Source: Neobacillus rhizosphaerae (GTDB lineage: Bacteria; Bacillota; Bacilli; Bacillales; Cytobacillaceae). Taken from it: a stretch of 64,000 nt of DNA. The stretch is from the NCBI RefSeq assembly GCF_937468385.1, contig NZ_CALBWS010000025.1, positions 1 to 64,000 of the forward strand, given 5' to 3'. The notes below the pieces were generated by a model. That model was not told where the DNA came from. It searched no databases and worked only from the letters and a program-made list of their open reading frames with translations. Positions 51,448-60,562 of this stretch are shown piece after piece. Numbering within the stretch: position 1 is the first letter of the stretch; each line of letters starts with the position of its first letter. The translations under genes and the position numbers were made by a program.

Positions 51448-52465
51448 CTTTTGTCTGCCGTTGCTGGGCTTCAATTTCCGTCATTCTCATCACGGTATAC
51501 TCTGAATTTTTCAGATGCCAATAGCGGTGCTGCAACTGTCTCACAAATTTTAATTCATTTTTTGGGCTCTGCTTTCGATAATATTTTTCCGTCGTCTTGA
51601 TGATTGGGATTGGTAGAGCTAAATAACTGTAGAACAACAATTTCTCATCTTCTTTAAACGGAAAGTATTTAAAGTAATGATACATCCATTCAATAGTCGT
51701 GTCATTTCGCTTCGGATTCGTATCGAGAGCTCGTGAAATATACGGCAGGAGATCATGAATCGGTGAACCATAACGGGCATTTTCAAAATTGATAAAAAAA
51801 CCGTATCCCCTGTCATCATATAGAAAATGCTCGGATGATAATTTTCCGTGAGTGATCACCATTCGCGCCTTCTCAGCTTCCTTCGTGCTCTCGTACCATT
51901 CTTCAAATTTAGTTTTCGAAAACTTTAGCGCCTGGCTAATTTCATTGTAATACAGGCAATATAACAATTCGAACGGGGACATATACGTCTTTCTTTCACA
52001 TTCATCAGCGAAGCCATCAAGGAATTCCTGCTGTTTTTCCAATTGTTGAATTGTCTTTTCATAATGCTCTGTTCGTTCTTCATTGTTTACCGTAATTTCT
52101 TTGGCAGAAAGGGTGTGAAGCCTCGCTAATTCCCGGAATAGCTGTTGGTTTTTGTGCTCGCGATCTTCCTTTTGATCATTTGGCATCCATGGCATTAGAT
52201 AGTAAAGGTTGTTATCGTATAAAACTGCATACCTGCCGTCCATTGTAGGGTAAATCGGAACAATCCGATTAAACCCTTTTTGGTAGAGAAGATGAACATG
52301 ACGGACGAAATCGGTCCCTATTGTTGGATCAATTTTTTTTAAGGCAAAGGTTCCTTTATTTGAATAAACTTTTTGGACAATACCGTTATCTTCAACAAAG
52401 TAGGGCTCGACAAGATAATTCTTTAAAATTGGGGCGATGGCTTCTAATCGATTGGAGTCATTCAT
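51422..52465 (-). CDS. ysxE: Spore coat-associated kinase-fold protein YsxE
   Basis: A 347-residue CotS-family protein downstream of spoVID, where B. subtilis has ysxE. It has the aminoglycoside-phosphotransferase fold, but the catalytic loop reads THGKLSSEHFLYD, with Lys for the catalytic Asp. The metal-binding DFD reads NFE. It is therefore probably a pseudokinase used as a coat structural or scaffolding part. It ends within a terminator shared with the small membrane protein gene. Confidence 0.87.
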   Translation of the reverse strand: MNDSNRLEAIAPILKNYLVEPYFVEDNGIVQKVYSNKGTFALKKIDPTIGTDFVRHVHLLYQKGFNRIVPIYPTMDGRYAVLYDNNLYYLMPWMPNDQKEDREHKNQQLFRELARLHTLSAKEITVNNEERTEHYEKTIQQLEKQQEFLDGFADECERKTYMSPFELLYCLYYNEISQALKFSKTKFEEWYESTKEAEKARMVITHGKLSSEHFLYDDRGYGFFINFENARYGSPIHDLLPYISRALDTNPKRNDTTIEWMYHYFKYFPFKEDEKLLFYSYLALPIPIIKTTEKYYRKQSPKNELKFVRQLQHRYWHLKNSEYTVMRMTEIEAQQRQTKEGAQQQLD

Positions 52466-52508
52466 GAAAACTCATCTCTCTTTCAAAAAAGAAAAACTGT
52501 ATCTAAAC

Positions 52509-52548
52509 GAAGCTGAGCTGGTTAAAGAAACCCGCTCAGCTTCTTTTT
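52509..52548. terminator. Hairpin terminator between spoVID and ysxE
   Basis: The perfect arms GAAGCTGAGC / GCTCAGCTTC have a 15-base loop. A T run follows on the plus strand and a weaker one on the minus strand, so it may only partly terminate spoVID transcription. Confidence 0.6.
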
Positions 52549-52554
52549 GAAATA

Positions 52555-53634
52555 TTATTTTTTTGCAAATGTTGCTGGGATGTATAATACTTGCCCTTCA
52601 TAAATGTCTTGATTGAGTTCAAGATTATTAACGCGGAGGAGATTTGGAACTGTTACATCATAACGCTCGGCAACTCCATCGAGAGTATCTCCTTTTTGCA
52701 CGATACAAACCTTCAATTTCGCATGAGCAGAACTTTCATCCTTGCGGGCAAAAAACTCTGTCAACGTCATGCTCTTCTTTTTCCCAGATAGCTTTTTCTT
52801 TACCTTTTTTATCACATCATCAGAAGAGGATGAACTCTCTTCTAAAATAGTTACCTCTTCTTCAAAATGAGGATTTGGTACCGATTCTTCTTCAAATACT
52901 ACTTCATGCTCAATTTCAATTGGCTGACTACTCTCACTTCTAGCCTCTTGGAGGTCCCATGCAGGTTCGTAGTCTTCTTCTACATACTCCACTTGCGGTT
53001 GATAGTTGAAGGTTGGGAATTTCGGTAATACTTCAATACTTTCTTCCTCTTGCTGTTTTCTTACCTCAACTTCAAACAGGAAGTTATCTTCATGGCTGCT
53101 AGGAACGACTTCTTGCTCTACTTCTACTTCTTCCTCTGCAGCTTCTTCTTCGGTACGGTGAAGTACCTCATACTCTTGTGTTTGTTCTAGCTGCTGTTGT
53201 TGTTCGATTCCATAAAGACCACTGATGGTTAGTTCTGCAGAGAGCTTCAAACAGCTGCGCTCTGGTAGAGAATAATCAAAGGATTCAACGAGGACATCAA
53301 TATCGTAAATGCTTTGAATCCGATTATTCGGAATGGTGATATCGACGGGGAAACGATGTGAAAATTCACAGTTTCCTTCATCAAGATCCGCCACTCTTTC
53401 TACAAATTTTTGCGAGGTAAAGCCTTCATCCTTGCCTTCATCGGCAGCTTCGTAACTTTTATATTCGCCGGTGAGTTCTAGCGAACCACGTATGGTTACG
53501 TACTGATCGTTTTCCTGGATGGTAATGTCCGGGTCTAGGGAAATCGAAACAAGCTCTTCGACTTCCTGTCCTTTTCTAAACCACAAGGACTCCTCCAAGG
53601 AAAATCGCAGACACGATTGATTCTCCTGGGACAA
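52555..53634 (-). CDS. spoVID: SpoVID, spore coat morphogenetic protein
   Basis: SpoVID drives coat encasement of the forespore and binds SafA. The start TTG 53634 is chosen for its AAAGGAGG and because homologues begin near LRFSLEESLWF. The 359-residue protein has a conserved N-terminal domain (about 8-145; KGQEVEELVSISLDPDI, RGSLELTGEY, LTISGLYG). A very acidic, Glu-rich middle (about 145-290) and a C-terminal LysM domain (about 310-355, VQKGDTLDGVAERYDV) follow. It is directly upstream of ysxE. Confidence 0.93.
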   Translation of the reverse strand: MSQENQSCLRFSLEESLWFRKGQEVEELVSISLDPDITIQENDQYVTIRGSLELTGEYKSYEAADEGKDEGFTSQKFVERVADLDEGNCEFSHRFPVDITIPNNRIQSIYDIDVLVESFDYSLPERSCLKLSAELTISGLYGIEQQQQLEQTQEYEVLHRTEEEAAEEEVEVEQEVVPSSHEDNFLFEVEVRKQQEEESIEVLPKFPTFNYQPQVEYVEEDYEPAWDLQEARSESSQPIEIEHEVVFEEESVPNPHFEEEVTILEESSSSSDDVIKKVKKKLSGKKKSMTLTEFFARKDESSAHAKLKVCIVQKGDTLDGVAERYDVTVPNLLRVNNLELNQDIYEGQVLYIPATFAKK

Positions 53635-53842
53635 AGCGACTCCTCCTTTCGTTTCCTTCACGCAAAATCACTATGTCACTTACACTTTATGAAGGGATTT
53701 TTTCATTTATGATAAAAAACCTTGCGTGGTGGGTAAAAGAATTAGAGTTTTGAAAATTCAGTTGGAGTATTGGATGGGGTTCAGGAGTTGAGATTGGGTT
53801 TTGAGGACTGGAGAAGGGGTGATTCCTCTGCCTTGGACTGGA

Positions 53843-53950
53843 TTTCCGCCAACTTTGGTAATAATTCCGCCATCCTTTGAATTCCGCCAAACTTAACATG
53901 AATTCCGCCAACTTTAATAAATTCCGCCAAACTGCTTTTATTCCGCTATC
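53843..53950. repeat. Phased ATTCCGCCAAACTT array (family D), 6 units
   Basis: Six units with core TTCCGCCAAACTT begin their CCGC at 53846, 53867, 53884, 53905, 53924 and 53943 (steps 21, 17, 21, 19, 19). The last is worn (TTCCGCTATC). The array lies in the 416-base hemL-spoVID gap, which holds no gene. Confidence 0.8.
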
Positions 53951-53964
53951 CTTTACAGTTAAAA

Positions 53965-53980
53965 AACCAGTCCGTGGACT
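53965..53980 (-). terminator. Second terminator-like hairpin after hemL
   Basis: CCAGTC / GACTGG with a 4-base loop is followed on the minus strand by a T run. It lies behind the stronger stem at 54016. Confidence 0.55.
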
Positions 53981-54015
53981 GGCTCAGGTAAATTAGCTTT
54001 CTAACTATACAAAAA

Positions 54016-54037
54016 CACCCACCAAATCTGGTGGGTG
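54016..54037 (-). terminator. Terminator of the hem operon
   Basis: CACCCACCA / TGGTGGGTG is a perfect 9-bp stem with a 4-base loop and TTTTTG behind it on the minus strand, 14 bases past the hemL stop. Confidence 0.9.
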
Positions 54038-54050
54038 CCCTGCACAATCT

Positions 54051-55337
54051 TTATTTAAGCTTTGAAAAAGCAACCTCTGCTGCTTGAATGGTTTTTTCAA
54101 TATCCTCATCAGAATGCTCAGTTGATAGGAATAGCCCTTCAAACTGAGAAGGCGGTAAGAATACCCCTTGGTTAGCCATTTCCCGATAATAAGCTGCAAA
54201 GAATTCCAAGTTCGATGTTTTAGCTACTTCATAGTTAATGACCTTTTCATTAGTAAAGAAGAAGCCAATCATGGAACCAGCACGGTTAAAGGTAATGGGA
54301 ATATCGTATTTTTCAGCAGCTGCTTCAAAACCTTTTTGAAGCATGTCCCCTTTACGAATAAATTCCTCGTAATGCTCTGGAGTTAATTGACTTAGTGTTT
54401 CTAGACCTGCAGTCATTGCAAGTGGGTTTCCAGACAATGTTCCTGCTTGATAGATGGGGCCACTTGGAGCGATTTGCTGCATGATTTCCGCTTTACCACC
54501 GTATGCGCCAACGGGAAGACCGCCCCCAATTACTTTTCCAAGACATGTAATATCAGGTGTTACATTGAAATAGCCTTGCGCACAATTGTAACCTACGCGG
54601 AAGCCGGTCATGACTTCATCAAAAATCAGCAATGAACCATTTGCCGAAGTAACCTCGCGAAGACCTTCTAAGAATCCTGGCAGCGGTGGGACAAGACCCA
54701 TGTTACCAGCAACTGGCTCTACGATGATACAAGCAATATCTGGGCCGAATTGTTCAAAAGCGTATTTTACACTCTCTAGGTCATTGTAAGGTACTGTAAT
54801 TGTATTGGATGCAACCCCTTCTGGCACTCCAGGGCTATCAGGCAAACCAAGTGTAGCAACACCTGAGCCGGCCTTAATTAATAACGAATCACCATGACCA
54901 TGGTAGCAGCCTTCGAATTTCAAAATCTTATTACGACCAGTATAGCCGCGGGCTAAACGAAGTGCACTCATTGTTGCTTCTGTTCCTGAATTGACCATCC
55001 TTACTACTTCAATAGATGGTACACGTTCAATTACAAGCTGTGCCACTTTGTTTTCTAATAATGTTGGCGCCCCAAAGCTTGTTCCTTGCTCTGCTGTTTT
55101 TTTCAGCGCCTCCACCACACGGTCGTTGGAGTGACCAAGAATTAGCGGTCCCCATGAAAGGACGTAATCAATATATTCATTGCCATCGATATCATAGATT
55201 TTTGACCCCTTGCCTTTTTCCATAAAAATCGGACTCATAGCTACAGATTTAAAGGCACGAACCGGGCTGTTAACTCCGCCGGGCATTAGGTTTTGGGCTT
55301 CTTTAAATGCTTCAATCGATTTTGTATACGAACGCAT
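54051..55337 (-). CDS. hemL: Glutamate-1-semialdehyde 2,1-aminomutase
   Basis: HemL makes 5-aminolevulinate from glutamate-1-semialdehyde with pyridoxal phosphate. The 428-residue class III aminotransferase fold shows MPGGVNSPVRAF, FEGCYHGHGDSLL and IFDEVMTGFRV. The PLP lysine is in TCLGKVIGGGLP. ATG 55337 gives the MRSYTKS start of homologues; six extra codons to 55355 are not supported. It is the last gene of hemAXCDBL. Confidence 0.97.
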   Translation of the reverse strand: MRSYTKSIEAFKEAQNLMPGGVNSPVRAFKSVAMSPIFMEKGKGSKIYDIDGNEYIDYVLSWGPLILGHSNDRVVEALKKTAEQGTSFGAPTLLENKVAQLVIERVPSIEVVRMVNSGTEATMSALRLARGYTGRNKILKFEGCYHGHGDSLLIKAGSGVATLGLPDSPGVPEGVASNTITVPYNDLESVKYAFEQFGPDIACIIVEPVAGNMGLVPPLPGFLEGLREVTSANGSLLIFDEVMTGFRVGYNCAQGYFNVTPDITCLGKVIGGGLPVGAYGGKAEIMQQIAPSGPIYQAGTLSGNPLAMTAGLETLSQLTPEHYEEFIRKGDMLQKGFEAAAEKYDIPITFNRAGSMIGFFFTNEKVINYEVAKTSNLEFFAAYYREMANQGVFLPPSQFEGLFLSTEHSDEDIEKTIQAAEVAFSKLK

Positions 55338-55363
55338 TCTATTCCCTCTTTTCAAAAAAATGT

Positions 55364-56344
55364 TTATTGGTCTTCCTTTAACCAGCGAATCGCATCTTTT
55401 GCGGCATAAGTTATGATGAGATCTGCACCTGCTCGTTTCATACCGATTAACATTTCAAGTACGGTGTTTTTCTCGTCAATCCAGCCATTAGCAGCTGCCG
55501 CTTTCACCATTGCATATTCACCACTTACATTGTAAACGACAACAGGCAAGTTAAAATTGTTTTTTACATCACGAACAATATCAAGGTATGGCATCCCTGG
55601 TTTGATGATTAAAAAGTCTGCACCTTCTGCAACATCTGATTCCGCTTCCCTAAATGCTTCCATCCGGTTAGCCGGGTCCATTTGATACGTCTTACGATCA
55701 CCAAATTGCGGCGCCCCCTCCGCTGCCTCACGGAAAGGTCCATAGAATGCAGAAGCGTATTTAACGGCATAAGACATGATTGGAACTTCGGTAAAACCAG
55801 CTTCATCCAAACCGACACGAATGGCAGCCACAAAGCCGTCCATCATGTTAGACGGAGCAATAATGTCCGCTCCAGCTTTAGCCTGGGCCACAGCTGTTTT
55901 TACGAGCAATTCTAATGATTGGTCATTTAAAATCTTTTCGCCTTCTACAACTCCACAGTGTCCGTGGTCTGTATATTCGCATAAGCAAGTATCAGCCACA
56001 ACAATGATGTCCGGGTAGTTTTCTTTAATATAACGGGTGGCTACTTGGACGATACCATGGTCATGATAGGCCTGCTCTCCACATGCATCTTTCGTTTTCG
56101 GGATGCCGAACAGTAGGACGGATTTAATGCCGTGTGCGACAATATCATCCATTTCAGCTTGAAGATGGTCCATCGATACTTGGAATACACCAGGCATGGA
56201 CGATACTTCATTGCGAATATTTTCCCCTTCATAGATAAATAGCGGATAAATGAAGTCTTCTGCTTTTAAATGATTTTCTCTCACAAGTGCACGCATATTA
56301 GCACTTGAACGTAAGCGGCGATGACGTGAGAATTGTAGTTCCAT
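55364..56344 (-). CDS. hemB: Porphobilinogen synthase (5-aminolevulinate dehydratase)
   Basis: HemB condenses two 5-aminolevulinates to porphobilinogen. In its 326 residues the zinc-type cysteine cluster is visible in DTCLCEYTDHGHCG (about 119-132). The active-site lysines lie in SYAVKYASAFYGPFR and IIKPGMPYLDI. Length equals B. subtilis HemB. It lies between hemD and hemL, as in other Bacillus. Confidence 0.97.
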   Translation of the reverse strand: MELQFSRHRRLRSSANMRALVRENHLKAEDFIYPLFIYEGENIRNEVSSMPGVFQVSMDHLQAEMDDIVAHGIKSVLLFGIPKTKDACGEQAYHDHGIVQVATRYIKENYPDIIVVADTCLCEYTDHGHCGVVEGEKILNDQSLELLVKTAVAQAKAGADIIAPSNMMDGFVAAIRVGLDEAGFTEVPIMSYAVKYASAFYGPFREAAEGAPQFGDRKTYQMDPANRMEAFREAESDVAEGADFLIIKPGMPYLDIVRDVKNNFNLPVVVYNVSGEYAMVKAAAANGWIDEKNTVLEMLIGMKRAGADLIITYAAKDAIRWLKEDQ

Positions 56345-56427
56345 ATTTTTACCTCCAAAAATTTAAACTTTATTAGTTAGCTTGGTTTATACTGGCGGAT
56401 AGCTCCGCTTTACTGACGGAAATCAAA

Positions 56428-57207
56428 TTAAACATGATGGTTATCAAGATAAGCAATCGTGCATTTAATCATTTCCTTCACGGTGTACTCCACTGGAGAA
56501 GCATGGACTGTTAATCCGTAAGCAATTAATTTTTTCTCAGTCACCGGCCCGATACAGCCAATGACACAGCCTTTCAACTGCTCTTCCAGACCACATTCCT
56601 TTACGACATCCATGAAATGATCAACCGTTGAAGGGCTTGTAAACGTTAGAATATCAAGCTGGTTATCAGACAACATGCCCGCAAGCTTCACACGGCTCTC
56701 TTCCGGCATGTACGTTTCGTAAATGACGACCTCATCAACCTCAGCCCCCACTTCCGTCAACGCGGTGGCGATATATTCCCGGGCTAGATTTCCTTTCGGG
56801 AGCAATACCCGCGATCCTTTATTGATATAGGGTAAAAACTCCTCTACAAACGCTTCGGCTACATATGCCGATGGTACAAACTCAGCACGAAGCCCTTTTT
56901 CTCGCAATACCTCATCAGTCTTTTTGCCAATCACAGCAATTTTAGGAAAATCCGGACCAACTCTTTCAAAAAAAGAAAAGAAGGTTTCAACTGTGACATT
57001 GCTTGTAAAAATAATCCAGTCATATGTATTAAGGACCTTCAGCGAATCATGAAGGCGTTCATTTCTTTCAATCGGACGAAAGGCAATCAGAGGGATTTCA
57101 ACCGGAATCCCTCCATACCTTTCGACAAGCTGAGAGAATGTTTTCGCTTGATCTTTACCTCTTGGAACAAGAACTTTTTTATCAAGTAGGGGTGAGGGTT
57201 TTAGCAT
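56428..57207 (-). CDS. hemD: Uroporphyrinogen-III synthase
   Basis: HemD closes and isomerises hydroxymethylbilane to uroporphyrinogen III. The 259 residues form two alpha/beta domains of a poorly conserved family. Recognisable parts are VLVPRGKDQAKTFSQL near the start, WIIFTSNVTVETFF, DILTFTSPSTVDHFM and IGCIGPVTEKKL. Its ATG overlaps the hemC stop by one base (TAATG), so translation is coupled. Confidence 0.93.
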   Translation of the reverse strand: MLKPSPLLDKKVLVPRGKDQAKTFSQLVERYGGIPVEIPLIAFRPIERNERLHDSLKVLNTYDWIIFTSNVTVETFFSFFERVGPDFPKIAVIGKKTDEVLREKGLRAEFVPSAYVAEAFVEEFLPYINKGSRVLLPKGNLAREYIATALTEVGAEVDEVVIYETYMPEESRVKLAGMLSDNQLDILTFTSPSTVDHFMDVVKECGLEEQLKGCVIGCIGPVTEKKLIAYGLTVHASPVEYTVKEMIKCTIAYLDNHHV

Positions 57208-58139
57208 TAACCCTCGAGCTCCCGTTTCACCTTTTCAATCAGGTCCTTAGCTCCCTTTTTAATTAATAAATCAGCAGCATGAATACCAAGTTCTTCCGGA
57301 TTTTGTCCTCTTAGTTCTTCTTTAAAGACTTCATGACCTTCAGGTGATGCAACTAATACATTTAAAACAATCTCATCATTTTCAGCTACATAGGCGAATC
57401 CAGCAATCGGCACCTGGCATCCGCCCTCCATTTTTTGCAGGAAAGCGCGTTCAGCACGGACAGCTCTTTCCGTCTGCTTGCAAGTGAATTTTTCAAACAG
57501 TTCAAGAAGTTCCTTATCGTCTTCGCGGCATTCAATCGATAATGCCCCTTGCCCCACTGCAGGAACACAAATATCTGCATCGATAAATTCTGTCACTACG
57601 TCCGTTGCCCAGCCAAGGCGGGAAAGGCCAGCGGCAGCTAAAATGATGGCATCGTATTCTTCAGTTTCTAATTTTGCTAATCTAGTATCGACATTGCCAC
57701 GGATCCATTTAATCTCTAAATCTGGGCGTTCAACCAACAGCTGTGAACTGCGGCGCAGGCTGCTTGTTCCAATAATTGCACCTGGCTTTAAATCCTTTAA
57801 CTTTACATGACCTCTAGAAATAAGGGCATCACGGTGGTCTTCACGGAAAGGAATACATCCGATAGTGAGACCTTCAGGCAATACAGCCGGCATATCCTTC
57901 ATACTATGAACAGCCATATCAATCTCTTTATCAAGCATGGCCTGCTCAATTTCCTTTACAAATAAACCTTTACCGCCCACCTTTGAAAGGGTAACGTCGA
58001 GGATTTTATCCCCTTTAGTAACGATTTCTTTTACTTCAAACTCGAAAGATGGATCAAGCTTCTTAAGCTGTTCAATCACCCAATTTGTTTGTGTTAACGC
58101 CAACTTACTTCGTCTAGAGCCTACGATAATTTTTCTCAT
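57207..58139 (-). CDS. hemC: Porphobilinogen deaminase (hydroxymethylbilane synthase)
   Basis: HemC polymerises four porphobilinogens on a dipyrromethane cofactor. The 310-residue enzyme has GSRRSKLALTQTNWV (about 7-21), the catalytic Asp region VHSMKDMPAVLP, and GTSSLRRSSQL. The cofactor-binding Cys is in MEGGCQVPIAGFA. It is preceded by hemX and followed by hemD with a one-base overlap. Confidence 0.97.
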   Translation of the reverse strand: MRKIIVGSRRSKLALTQTNWVIEQLKKLDPSFEFEVKEIVTKGDKILDVTLSKVGGKGLFVKEIEQAMLDKEIDMAVHSMKDMPAVLPEGLTIGCIPFREDHRDALISRGHVKLKDLKPGAIIGTSSLRRSSQLLVERPDLEIKWIRGNVDTRLAKLETEEYDAIILAAAGLSRLGWATDVVTEFIDADICVPAVGQGALSIECREDDKELLELFEKFTCKQTERAVRAERAFLQKMEGGCQVPIAGFAYVAENDEIVLNVLVASPEGHEVFKEELRGQNPEELGIHAADLLIKKGAKDLIEKVKRELEG

Positions 58140-58155
58140 GACTGCCTCCTAGGGT

Positions 58156-58989
58156 TTATGCGTACCATAAATGAAAAGATGATAATTGACCAAATAAGAA
58201 AAAGTTAATGATTACAATTAAAAAAGAAGCTGAATTCCAGATGGCTAATTTTCTTCCGGATATATTCTTCACAATCCGGAGATATAATAAAAGGCTGTAT
58301 GCTGTAAGTAACAGAAATGAGCCAATAATTTTTATATCGTACCAAGGCATTCCGGGAACCTTAATAAATGCCCACTGCAAGCCCAATATGAGACTCAACA
58401 GCAGCATTGGAACGCCGATGACTGCGAATATGTAGGATGATTTTTCCAGTTTATCTAAATCTGCGAGCCGGATAAGTCTTGTTCCCCATTTTTTTCTTTT
58501 TAATAAATCGTACTGAAGCAGGTACAGCGTTGAAAAAACAAACGACAAGGAAAATGCCCCGTAAGAGAGAATCGCCATCGTAATATGAATCAACAACAGT
58601 TCTGAAACAAGCTGTTTGGCCATGATATGGGAATGGTATTGCATCGGGGCAAATGTATGAATCGCCATAACAATAAAGCCAAGTATATTCGTGAAAAATA
58701 CGATAAAATCCACTCTTAGTAACCGATTTATAACAAGTGACAATGTGACTAATACCCAAGCATAAAAATAGAGCCCCTCAAAGATAGTCAGTACAGGGAA
58801 CCTACCTGTTTTTATCATATAGAACAAAAGGAAAACCGTCTGCAAAATCCATACAAACGCAAGTAACCAGAAGGCAATGCGGTTTGCCTTCCGGTTATGG
58901 TGAATAAAATCAAAAAAATAGAGCAGTACACTGAAGGCATATAGAACAACTGTGAATTCATGAAGCCTTGTCATAAAGACGTTGTGCAT
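58156..58989 (-). CDS. hemX: HemX, CcsA-like membrane protein
   Basis: A 277-residue protein with eight hydrophobic segments, related to the CcsA/CcmC cytochrome c assembly family. It has a His/Trp-containing segment and LLLIHITMAILSYGAFSLSF at about residues 127-146. In B. subtilis HemX lowers the cellular level of HemA (glutamyl-tRNA reductase). It lies between hemA and hemC, matching that operon. Confidence 0.93.
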   Translation of the reverse strand: MHNVFMTRLHEFTVVLYAFSVLLYFFDFIHHNRKANRIAFWLLAFVWILQTVFLLFYMIKTGRFPVLTIFEGLYFYAWVLVTLSLVINRLLRVDFIVFFTNILGFIVMAIHTFAPMQYHSHIMAKQLVSELLLIHITMAILSYGAFSLSFVFSTLYLLQYDLLKRKKWGTRLIRLADLDKLEKSSYIFAVIGVPMLLLSLILGLQWAFIKVPGMPWYDIKIIGSFLLLTAYSLLLYLRIVKNISGRKLAIWNSASFLIVIINFFLFGQLSSFHLWYA

Positions 58990-59002
58990 AAAAGTTTACC
59001 CC

Positions 59003-60346
59003 TTATGACTGAAAGGAAGCCAACGGTTCATGAACCGGCATGTTATTGGATTCGGCTGCTTTCGAATGTTGTTCACGTGCAAGCTCTTCAATATTAAAAA
59101 TTTTCATAAATAATTCCATCGCCTGATCGGCGTCAGGTCTTGCAGCCAATTCTTTTGCCTGTAAAATCGGATCTTTTAAGAGCTGGTTGATGATGCTCTT
59201 TGTATGTTTATTAAGCACTTTTATATCGCGATTAGATAAATTCGGTAGCTTTCTCTCCAAGCTATCCATTGTTTCCGCCTGGATGGCTAAAGCTTTTTCC
59301 CTAAGCGCGGAAATAACAGGAACCACACCAAGCATCCCAAGCCACTGTTTGAAGTCAACGATTTCTTTTTCAATCATTAACATGATTTTTTCAGCCGCTT
59401 TCTTGCGCTCTTTTAGGTTGGCTTCCACAATTCCTTCTAAATCGTCGATATCGTATAAAAAGATGTTTTCAAGTTCAGCAATTCTTGGATCTAAATCACG
59501 CGGCACGGCAATATCAACCATAAATAATGGCTTACCCTTCCGTTTTTTCTCAACACTAGCCATCGTTTCTTTTGAAATGACAAAGTCCTTGGCACCAGTC
59601 GAGCTAATGAGAATATCGGCTTCCACAAGTGATTTCTCTAACTCCGTCAATGTTCTGGCCTCACCATTAAAACGTTTTGCAAGCTCCTTCGCTTTATCAA
59701 ACGTCCGGTTAATGACAGTTACCTTTTTCACACCGTTACCATGCAGGTTTTGAGCTGCTAACTCACCCATTTTTCCTGCGCCAAAAATTAACACATGCTT
59801 GTTAGCAAGGGAACCGAAAATTTTCTTTGCCAGTTCCACCGCTGCATAGCTAACAGAAACAGCATTTGCACCAATCTCTGTTTCTGAGTGCGCGCGTTTT
59901 GCCAGGGTAATCGCCTGTTTAAACAAGTGGTTAAACACGGAACCAGTCGTTTCCTCAGCTTGAGCTGACAAAAAGCTCGTCCGAACCTGTCCAAGTATTT
60001 GCGTTTCCCCTAAAACCATGGAGTTAATTCCACAAGTTACATTAAATAAATGATCTACCGCACCATCGTCTTCATAAACATATAAATATGGAGAAAACTC
60101 CAGCTGCTCCATTCCGAACCATTCGGACAGAAATTCTTTCATATAATAGCGGCCAGTATGTAATTGATCGACAACCGCATAAATTTCCGTTCGATTACAA
60201 GTGGATAAGATAATATTTTCTAGGATGCTTTTTTTAGTGTTTAACTTTTTAATGGCATCCGCAAGATCGGTTTCATTAAATGTCAAACGCTCACGGATTT
60301 CTACAGGGGCAGTTTTATAGTTAAGACCGATCACTAATATATGCAT
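59003..60346 (-). CDS. hemA: Glutamyl-tRNA reductase
   Basis: HemA reduces glutamyl-tRNA to glutamate-1-semialdehyde, the first committed step of haem synthesis. The 447 residues show LNYKTAPVEIRERL (8-21), the catalytic cysteine in LSTCNRTEIYAV (about 47-58), GETQILGQV, the NADPH-binding GAGKMGELA, and a C-terminal dimerisation helix bundle. It is the first gene of the hem operon. HemX, immediately downstream, is its expected regulator. Confidence 0.97.
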   Translation of the reverse strand: MHILVIGLNYKTAPVEIRERLTFNETDLADAIKKLNTKKSILENIILSTCNRTEIYAVVDQLHTGRYYMKEFLSEWFGMEQLEFSPYLYVYEDDGAVDHLFNVTCGINSMVLGETQILGQVRTSFLSAQAEETTGSVFNHLFKQAITLAKRAHSETEIGANAVSVSYAAVELAKKIFGSLANKHVLIFGAGKMGELAAQNLHGNGVKKVTVINRTFDKAKELAKRFNGEARTLTELEKSLVEADILISSTGAKDFVISKETMASVEKKRKGKPLFMVDIAVPRDLDPRIAELENIFLYDIDDLEGIVEANLKERKKAAEKIMLMIEKEIVDFKQWLGMLGVVPVISALREKALAIQAETMDSLERKLPNLSNRDIKVLNKHTKSIINQLLKDPILQAKELAARPDADQAMELFMKIFNIEELAREQHSKAAESNNMPVHEPLASFQS

Positions 60347-60391
60347 TTGTTAAGGACACCCCCAATAATTAATACGGTTTCAACTAGTAAA

Positions 60392-60400
60392 ATTATATCA
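60392..60400 (-). promoter_or_regulatory. Candidate extended -10 promoter of the hem operon
   Basis: On the minus strand TGATATAAT (60400-60392) is a perfect extended -10 about 45 bases before hemA. No good -35 is seen. In B. subtilis PerR represses hemA; the AT-rich sequence around this promoter could hold a PerR box, but I see no full match. Confidence 0.45.
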
Positions 60401-60562
60401 TGAGTAATTTCGACTTTTCCTCGAAAAATGTGAACAGAAAACGAATCTATTGTGTTAATATTAGAAATTGAATAGGACAGTTTTTTTTATAATCTTCCCT
60501 ATGTACAGTATCAAAAAAGCAGACTAGATTCAAGTGAACCTTACTGGAAGCGGTGTATTGTA

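Noticed and set aside
60360..60560. PerR operator in front of hemA
   Set aside because: Only AT-rich partial similarity is seen; no TTATAAT-type inverted repeat is complete enough to annotate.
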